Source of the DNA: Methylococcus sp. UBA6136
GTDB taxonomy: Bacteria; Pseudomonadota; Gammaproteobacteria; Methylococcales; Methylococcaceae
Direction of reading: 5' to 3'
NCBI GenBank assembly: GCA_002423305.1
Contig: DIVI01000085.1
Location: forward strand, 1 to 12,547
Length of the DNA stretch: 12,547 bases
Shown: piece by piece, positions 8,518-12,547 of the stretch
How the letters are laid out: each line of letters starts with the position of its first letter
Numbering within the stretch: position 1 is the first letter of the stretch
The notes under the pieces: generated by a model
Database searches by the model: none
The model's input: only the letters and a program-made list of their open reading frames with translations
What the model was told of the DNA's origin: nothing
Program-made: the position numbers and the translations under genes

Positions 8518-8546
8518 TTGACAAGCGAATGTCGAATCTTCAGAAT
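8518..8546 (+). promoter_or_regulatory. Promoter of tRNA-Leu with GC-rich discriminator
   Basis: TTGACA (8518-8523, exact -35 consensus) is followed by a 17-base spacer and CAGAAT (8541-8546, 4/6 for -10). The bases after the -10 box, GCGGCG, form a GC-rich discriminator of the kind found at stable-RNA promoters under stringent control. That regulation is inferred from family knowledge, not shown here. The start site would fall near 8553, leaving a leader of about 34 bases before the mature tRNA. Confidence 0.7.
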
Positions 8547-8586
8547 GCGGCGCTTGCCCAGCCGTAGCGAAAAGACGGCACCTCCT

Positions 8587-8671
8587 GCCGAGGTGGTGAA
8601 ATTGGTAGACACGCATGTTTCAGGTACATGTGAGGCGACTCGTGGAGGTTCAAGTCCTCTCCTCGGCACCA
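8587..8671 (+). tRNA. tRNA-Leu (anticodon CAG)
   Basis: A complete class II tRNA. The acceptor stem GCCGAGG (8587-8593) pairs perfectly with CCTCGGC (8661-8667), followed by discriminator A and encoded CCA (8669-8671). The D arm is GTG/CAC. The anticodon stem CATGT/ACATG encloses the loop TTCAGGT, giving anticodon CAG at 8621-8623, which reads CUG. The long variable arm expected for tRNA-Leu follows, and the T arm is GGAGG, TTCAAGT, CCTCT. The 3' end lies less than 100 bases from an integrase-like gene pointing away, which makes it the probable attachment site of an integrated element. The tRNA itself is intact, so insertion did not damage it. Confidence 0.96.
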
Positions 8672-8675
8672 TTCC

Positions 8676-8692
8676 TAAGGGACTTTCCCTTA
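8676..8692 (+). terminator. Stem-loop directly after tRNA-Leu
   Basis: A perfect 7-bp inverted repeat TAAGGGA/TCCCTTA with a 3-base loop CTT starts 5 bases after the encoded CCA. No T-run follows (CGGTTC), so it is either a weak terminator or a 3' processing signal for the tRNA precursor. It could also lie in the attachment region of the element. Confidence 0.4.
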
Positions 8693-8759
8693 CGGTTCAA
8701 TAGCTTGACCTCTTGGTTTTCGAAGGTTTCTGGAGCGGTACGTTACTTTTGTACGTACA

Positions 8760-10139
8760 TTGGCTTCACGAACTCCGTCCTATCTTACCCAAAATCGCTT
8801 CGGCATCTTCATCTTTCAGTTCCGTTTTCCACGGCGCTTGAGGGATCGCTTTCCATCACTCCCCGTTCTGTTTCGTCGTTCCTTGGGCGTTCGTACTCGA
8901 CGCGAGGCTTTGCCCTTGGCCCGTCGCTGGATGTCGCTGATGGATGAACTGGAACGCCGGTTCTTCGATTCGCCGGAGGCTTACGCCGGGGCGATTCGTC
9001 TGTTGGGACGTTATCAAAATATCGAGTCCTTGTCTTGGGCTGAGGTTGAACCAGTGTTGATGGGACTGGAGCCGGATGAAGCGGAGTTGCTGGAAAAGGC
9101 GATCAGCTTTAAGAAGACCCAGCAGCGGTAGCTGGATCGATTACAGTCTGAAGTCGCTTTTCTGAAGGAGACGGTGAAGTCGTTGTCCGGCAAAGGGAGC
9201 GTGTCTGGAGGGTCCGATTCGGCTTTGCCTCAGCCGGTTGTGGTGGACGATGAATTGCTATCGACCTTGGGTCTGCGTTTTCTGGCGTACAAACGTCCTT
9301 TGTTGTCGCCGGGTTCGTGGACTTCGGTGGATAGCAAGATTCGGATCTTTTTAGGGGTGTTGGCGGAATATCACTCGCCGGAGTTGAAAGTCTCAGCGCT
9401 GACGTCTGGAATGATCCGTGACTACCGGGATGTGTTGTTGAAATTACCCGCTCACCGAGCAGGGTTTCCTGAAGGGGTCTCCATCGGCGAGATGGTGAAG
9501 ATGGGGTTGAAGCCGATTAGCGCGAAGACGGCGAAGGACTCAGCGGTCCTGATTAAGGAGTTCTTGACCTGGATCGAGCAGGAGAACTATCCGATCATTC
9601 CGGGATTTCAGTCGATCTTTACGGCGGTGAAGGGTCCGCGACGGCAGGATCAACAAACCCGAGTCCCCTACTCGACCGATCAGCTGAAGCAGTTGTTCTA
9701 TTCCGAACACTATACAAAGGGCAAGGTCAGTCGAGCGGCGGATTATTGGTTGCCGTTGTTGGCGTTGTTTACCGGGGCTCGGCTCGCGGAATTGGCTCAA
9801 CTTCATCTCGGGGACATTCAGAACGTCGAGGGGGTCTGGGTCCTGGATCTGAATGAGGCCGACGATAAACGGCTTAAGAGCGGAAGCAGTTCCAGACAAG
9901 TCCCGATTCATTCGAGGCTGATTGAGTTGGGCTTTCTGGAGTTCGTGGATGGAATGAAGAAGGTGAAGCTGAGTGCTCGGTTGTTTCCATTGGAAATGCG
10001 AACCGCCGAGGGCAAGTTCGATGCTTACGGGAAACGCTTTAATCGGCTGAGGCGAGAGGTCGGCATTGAGGGGGATGAAAAAACCCGGATCGATTTTCAC
10101 TCGTTCAGGCATACGGTCAGAACAAAGTTGGCGCCCTGA
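8760..10139 (+). pseudogene. Tyrosine recombinase (phage-type integrase), amber-interrupted and C-terminally truncated
   Basis: A single 459-codon frame read from TTG 8760 is broken by an in-frame TAG at 9129-9131 (codon 124) and then continues without shift to TGA at 10137-10139. The N-terminal part (PSYLTQNRFGIFIFQFRFP, then RRSLGVRTRREALPLAR) resembles the DUF6538-type head of tRNA-associated integrases. The TAG interrupts a likely coiled coil (LEKAISFKKTQQR before, LDRLQSEVAFLKETV after). A core-binding domain follows. The catalytic domain shows Arg341 in FTGARLAELAQLHLGD, a lysine in DKRLKSG, and His447/Arg450 in HSFRHT. The frame stops nine residues after that arginine, so the second histidine and the nucleophilic tyrosine are missing. 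Even with the TAG read through, the protein could not cut DNA. Codon use is rich in TTG leucine. No good ribosome binding site precedes TTG 8760, so the true start is unsure. It sits beside tRNA-Leu, oriented away from it. Confidence 0.85.
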
Positions 10140-10152
10140 AGGAGCACACCCC

Positions 10153-10599
10153 ATGCCGGAACGTATCAAGTCGATCAACGAATACCTATATGAAAAGGGT
10201 CGCGATATTTTTGCACTCTAGCTGACACATCCGGATGAGTTCGCCGCTGGCGATGACACCCTGCCGGAACCTGTATTCAATTACGGCAAGCGGGTCATCC
10301 GCACCCATCAGAAACTGGCGACTGACTGGCTGGATCGCCACGGCGTGAGTTGGGCCCTGACCGTCCCGGACTGGCTCATGGAAGGATGGATCGGCCACAT
10401 CCATGTCGACTTCAGTGGCCGGGATGATCCCAGGCTTGTGGCCTGGTCTGACGAGTTTGAAATCGATGGCATTCAACCCAGGTATCCCGAGAAGTTTGCG
10501 ATGGTTGTCCTCAATCATCAGGACTGGGTGGAAAGCGGAGGACTCGATCAGCATGAGGCACTCCTCCGGGACATGGAGGATCCGGACTGGTCGCCTTAG
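10153..10599 (+). pseudogene. Hypothetical acidic protein, interrupted by an in-frame amber codon
   Basis: I do not recognise the family. ATG 10153 has an excellent Shine-Dalgarno (AAGGAG, 8 bases upstream). The frame reads 22 codons (MPERIKSINEYLYEKGRDIF...) to a TAG at 10219-10221, then stays open to TAG at 10597-10599. The whole would be 148 residues including the amber position. The product is acidic and tryptophan-rich, with a notable run of aromatic-acidic residues (SWALTVPDWLMEGWIGHIHVDF) and an acidic tail (RDMEDPDWSP). No signal peptide, membrane helix or metal motif is seen. A change of one CAG glutamine codon to TAG would explain the break. The Shine-Dalgarno begins directly after the truncated integrase's stop, which places a deletion or insertion junction just upstream. 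It converges on the toxin-antitoxin genes. It could be a recently killed gene or a read-through gene. The 79-bp gap to 10679 contains nothing I can name. Confidence 0.6.
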
Positions 10600-10678
10600 C
10601 CTTCACAGTCTCCATGATCGGTTGGGCCTTGGGGAGAATTCCAGTCAAGGCTACCGGCTAATGAGTATTGCTGTAGTT

Positions 10679-11038
10679 CTATCTGCCAAGCAGCCGACGG
10701 GCCAGAAGAGACTGCAGGTTTCTGCGCCCATCTGCGATCAGATAAATGATGACCTGGTTACCGATGACGCGATAAATGACTCGGTAGGGCTTGAACCAGG
10801 CCTGACGATATTCCTTGATACCCAGGGCGACCAATTCCGCAGGGAAACTGCCACGCTCAGGCAGTTGCGCGAGGCTTTCGACCACCTCGAGCAACTGGTC
10901 GAGGACATGATGGGCACTGGCCACACTATCGAATTCGGCAATGTAGTCATGAATGGCTTCGAGATCCTGTTCGGCACCTTCGGTCATCAGAACCTCAAGG
11001 GGGCCGAAACGCCTTCCGTCGACATCAATCTTTGACAC
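10679..11038 (-). CDS. ParE/RelE-family toxin
   Basis: Toxin half of a type II toxin-antitoxin pair. The ParE/RelE fold is visible in order: strand 1 LEVLMTEGAEQDL, helical hairpin EAIHDYIAEF to LDQLLEVVESLAQLP, then RGSFPAELVALG, and the sheet YRVIYRVIGNQVIIYLIADGRR. The C-terminal DGRR box is typical of ParE. ParE toxins generally act on DNA gyrase and RelE toxins on ribosome-bound mRNA. I cannot tell which applies here, though the lack of a clear RelE catalytic set favours ParE. GTG 11038 gives 119 residues and overlaps the antitoxin by 14 bases. ATG 10987 has a good GAGG site and gives the usual length of 102, but cuts into strand 1. A further in-frame start exists at 11065. The stop is TAG. 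The frame is intact, unlike its mobile-element neighbours. Confidence 0.88.
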   Translation of the reverse strand: MSKIDVDGRRFGPLEVLMTEGAEQDLEAIHDYIAEFDSVASAHHVLDQLLEVVESLAQLPERGSFPAELVALGIKEYRQAWFKPYRVIYRVIGNQVIIYLIADGRRNLQSLLARRLLGR

Positions 11039-11300
11039 GCCGGGTCCGCAGTCGGGTAACGACATCCGCGACCGGCCTTGTCTTGCCGCAGGCGATGTCC
11101 TGATTACCGAGCGCCAGAATTTTCAACAAGGCCATTGTTTCCTGAGTCTCCTCAAACGAAGCCACATCCTGCAGCACCGCCCTGGCTTCGCCGTTTTGCG
11201 TGATCACCAGTGGCTCACGTTGTTCGGCCAGACGACTCAAGACCTCAGCGGCATGGGACTTGAGATAGCTGATCGGTTTCACTTGGGCGGTGTAGCGCAT
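11025..11300 (-). CDS. Phd/YefM-family antitoxin
   Basis: A 91-residue antitoxin that would bind and neutralise the ParE-like toxin and repress the shared promoter. The N-terminal DNA-binding region shows the Phd/YefM pattern: ISYLKSHAAEVLSRLAEQREPL followed by the hairpin VITQNGEARAVLQD. The C-terminal half (EETQETMALLKILALG, then basic RPVADVVTRLRTRRVKD) is the helical toxin-binding tail. ATG 11300 has AAGGA about 7 bases upstream. Antitoxin-first order and a short overlap with the toxin are typical and fit translational coupling. The promoter with a palindrome over its -10 box lies immediately upstream. Confidence 0.92.
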   Translation of the reverse strand: MRYTAQVKPISYLKSHAAEVLSRLAEQREPLVITQNGEARAVLQDVASFEETQETMALLKILALGNQDIACGKTRPVADVVTRLRTRRVKD

Positions 11301-11324
11301 GGATCTGTCCTTGACGTTAAAGGA

Positions 11325-11359
11325 GGACTTAATTTAGTCCCTTTGTGGTCTTGTGGCAA
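11325..11359 (-). promoter_or_regulatory. Promoter and palindromic operator of the toxin-antitoxin operon
   Basis: On the minus strand, TTGCCA (11359-11354, 5/6) is followed by exactly 17 bases and TAAATT (11336-11331, 4/6). The -10 box lies inside a 16-bp near-perfect palindrome at 11325-11340 (GGACT arms, AATT centre, one mismatched pair). A repressor bound there would block RNA polymerase, as expected for autoregulation by a Phd/YefM antitoxin. Transcription would start near 11324, about 24 bases before the antitoxin ATG. Confidence 0.6.
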
Positions 11360-11535
11360 TGATGTTCAGCCACAACGAGCCCGCTGGAAACTTTGAAGTG
11401 CTAGGGCCTTGGGGTTCAGTCCCCGCCCGCACCGACGTCAAGGCCGGCACGGCAGGCAGTTATGAGTTCGTCGTTCAGACGCTAGGCCTGGAATGGGCTG
11501 AGCGAATGGAATCCGCCGGAGACACCCCGCACTGA
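11359..11535 (+). CDS. Doubtful small ORF
   Basis: Reads MMFSHNEPAGNFEVLGPWGS at its start and ends in GDTPH, 58 residues from ATG 11359 (ATG 11362 is also possible). I recognise no family. There is no Shine-Dalgarno, and the first codons coincide with the -35 box of the divergent toxin-antitoxin promoter, which argues against a real start here. It could be a leftover fragment of a larger gene or a chance frame. The stretch from 11536 to 11651 shows nothing beyond the ribosome binding site of the next gene. Confidence 0.2.
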   Translation: MMFSHNEPAGNFEVLGPWGSVPARTDVKAGTAGSYEFVVQTLGLEWAERMESAGDTPH

Positions 11536-11651
11536 ACACCGTCACAATCTGACGCGACTTACTCTGTCATCGCCTCAGGCTATTCTGACCTCAGTCGTCG
11601 CCGGCACGTCCAACCGGATACGACGCCTTCCCGTTACTCAACGAGGTCAGC

Positions 11652-11987
11652 ATGTGGATTTGCCTGAATGATGCCTTTCTTTCCATCGTTACCGACACCG
11701 CCAACCCGGATCGTCTCTTGGTCAGAGCCAGAGGACGGGGGGATATCGAGCGGGTTTTCACGGATGCGTTAGTCAGCGAAAACACCGGGACCGATTATCG
11801 CTATCGGACTCGCCTGCCCCGCGCTACCGTGGCCAGCACATTGTCTGCGCGTATCGCGGACATTGATTACCCCAACTTCAAGGCGACGGTCACAGAGACT
11901 GAACGGCATGCGGCCTATTCTCGCCTTTGGGGAGTGATGTATCGTTTACTGAAATTCGAATTGGGAACGGAGGAAATGAGCCCCTGA
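11652..11987 (+). CDS. Conserved protein of unknown function (begins MWICLNDAFLSIV)
   Basis: A 111-residue soluble protein. From memory, the opening MWICLNDAFLSIV, the segment LLVRARGRGDIERVF, and the later DIDYPNFKATV and RLWGVMYRL match a widespread small bacterial family without an assigned function, found in chromosomes and mobile elements. I cannot confirm this without a search. The predicted order is strand, strand, helix (GDIERVFTDA), strand, helix, then an aromatic C-terminal helix. No cysteine pair, metal motif or signal peptide is seen. ATG 11652 has GAGG about 5 bases upstream. It ends in TGA, and the next gene starts 66 bases later on the same strand, so the two may be co-transcribed. 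Confidence 0.75.
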   Translation: MWICLNDAFLSIVTDTANPDRLLVRARGRGDIERVFTDALVSENTGTDYRYRTRLPRATVASTLSARIADIDYPNFKATVTETERHAAYSRLWGVMYRLLKFELGTEEMSP

Positions 11988-12053
11988 TCCTGGATGCTCC
12001 AACATCAGCATGTGGAAATCCTTCTATCGCCACCCAAAACTGGAGTATCTGAC

Positions 12054-12547
12054 ATGAACAATCTCACCGTACTGGTTCAGGATCTCCTGTCCGAGCATGG
12101 CTATCGCTGTATCCAGGAAAAGGCCGGGGAGGACATCCTTCAGGGCCAGGTCCGACTGGAAAGCGGACGCATCGGTTTCGTGATCGAAACCGACCCGGAT
12201 CCCCGGGAAATCACGATATTTCTCTATCTCCCCAACAAAATTCCGGAAGCCAATCGGTTGCAAGTGATGAAGTATCTGACCCGAGTCAATTGGCATGTGC
12301 CGATGGGGCATTTCGAAATGGATCTGGATGACGGCAAGGTACGGTTTGTCGTCAGCCAGTTGGTCAACGATGGCCATCTGCCTGAAGAGCCTACCCTGAC
12401 CCTGATGCGTAATGCCCTGGACCGTGTGGAAACCTTCTTTCCCGGCATTCTCCGTATCCTGCATGGACATGTGCATGCCATGGCCGCGCTGACCGAAATC
12501 GAGCAGAAACATGGCTACCAGGGACGGCATGCCGGTGTCTATGGTAG
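12054..12547 (+). CDS. YbjN-like protein, cut by the window end
   Basis: An open frame from ATG 12054 that runs off the right edge with no stop (164 complete codons). It opens MNNLTVLVQDLLSEHGYRC and contains GRIGFVIETDPDPREITIFLYLPNKIPE, a helix around RLQVMKYLTRVNW, then FEMDLDDGKVRFV and TLTLMRNALDRVETFFPGIL. This strand-strand-helix-strand-strand-helix pattern resembles the YbjN / type III secretion chaperone-like fold. YbjN proteins are linked to stress and motility regulation in enterobacteria, and a role here is unknown. No strong ribosome binding site is seen (GGAGTATCTGAC precedes the ATG, with GGAG about 9 bases away). The plus-strand frame is in keeping with the preceding gene. Confidence 0.65.
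   Translation, partial: MNNLTVLVQDLLSEHGYRCIQEKAGEDILQGQVRLESGRIGFVIETDPDPREITIFLYLPNKIPEANRLQVMKYLTRVNWHVPMGHFEMDLDDGKVRFVVSQLVNDGHLPEEPTLTLMRNALDRVETFFPGILRILHGHVHAMAALTEIEQKHGYQGRHAGVYG

Noticed and set aside
8587..8671. tRNA-Leu as an amber suppressor that could read the two in-frame TAG codons
   Set aside because: Its anticodon is CAG, which reads CUG. It would need CUA to read UAG.
8436..8672. Minus-strand ORF of 78 codons over tRNA-Leu and its promoter
   Set aside because: It is the antisense of the tRNA gene. The translated motif (VPRRGLEPP and so on) is a well-known artefact of tRNA sequences annotated as protein.
8615..8947. Plus-strand ORF of 110 codons starting inside the tRNA
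   Set aside because: It overlaps the tRNA and runs in another frame through the integrase N-terminus, whose frame has recognisable family sequence.
9540..10178. Minus-strand ORF of 212 codons opposite the integrase
   Set aside because: The plus strand carries clear tyrosine-recombinase motifs. The antisense frame shows no family features and is a shadow of them.
12024..12530. Minus-strand ORF of 168 codons at the right end
   Set aside because: The opposite strand carries an uninterrupted YbjN-like frame from ATG 12054 with a sensible fold pattern. The minus frame looks like its mirror.
8400..12547. CRISPR array or attC-type integron cassettes in the accessory region
   Set aside because: No regularly spaced repeats and no attC-like inverted core sites were seen between the small genes.

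Overview
The window looks like a gammaproteobacterial chromosome, moderately GC-rich. The core protein families (long-type TyrS, ErpA, SerS, RNase R, RlmB) read like those of Pseudomonas-type or Chromatiales/Methylococcales-type bacteria. I cannot fix the genus from sequence alone. The window splits into a conserved left two thirds and an accessory right third.

Left part (about 1-8315): seven genes, all on the minus strand and so transcribed right to left. The order of transcription is rnr (RNase R) > rlmB (23S rRNA Gm2251 methyltransferase, ATGA overlap with rnr) > mtnA (methylthioribose-1-phosphate isomerase, with its own likely promoter) > serS > a DUF2806-like gene joined to serS by a GTGA overlap > erpA (Fe-S carrier, with a good sigma70-type promoter) > tyrS. 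A 21-bp near-perfect hairpin separates erpA from tyrS. The theme is translation and RNA quality control, plus methionine salvage and Fe-S delivery. The DUF2806-like gene is the odd member.

Junction (about 8316-8700): a divergent intergenic region carries a weak candidate rnr promoter on the minus strand. On the plus strand it carries a strong promoter (TTGACA, 17 bp, CAGAAT, GC-rich discriminator) driving a complete tRNA-Leu(CAG) with encoded CCA. A short perfect stem-loop follows the tRNA.

Right part (about 8760-12547): directly behind the tRNA lies a decayed tyrosine-recombinase gene. It has an in-frame amber codon at 9129 and ends after the HxxR box, before the catalytic tyrosine. A tRNA 3' end next to an integrase gene is the usual sign of genomic-island insertion, so this is probably the left edge of an island or its remnant. 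No second copy of the tRNA end was found in the window. Next come a second plus-strand gene interrupted by an amber codon (10219, again followed by CTG), a complete minus-strand Phd/YefM-ParE toxin-antitoxin pair whose promoter -10 sits inside a palindrome, a doubtful small ORF, a conserved 111-residue protein of unknown function, and a YbjN-like gene that runs off the right end.

The most unusual observation is the pair of in-frame TAG-CTG interruptions in consecutive mobile-region genes. Ordinary decay is the simplest reading, because rlmB and the ParE gene in the same window use TAG as a normal stop. I see no clear evidence of a new multi-gene system.
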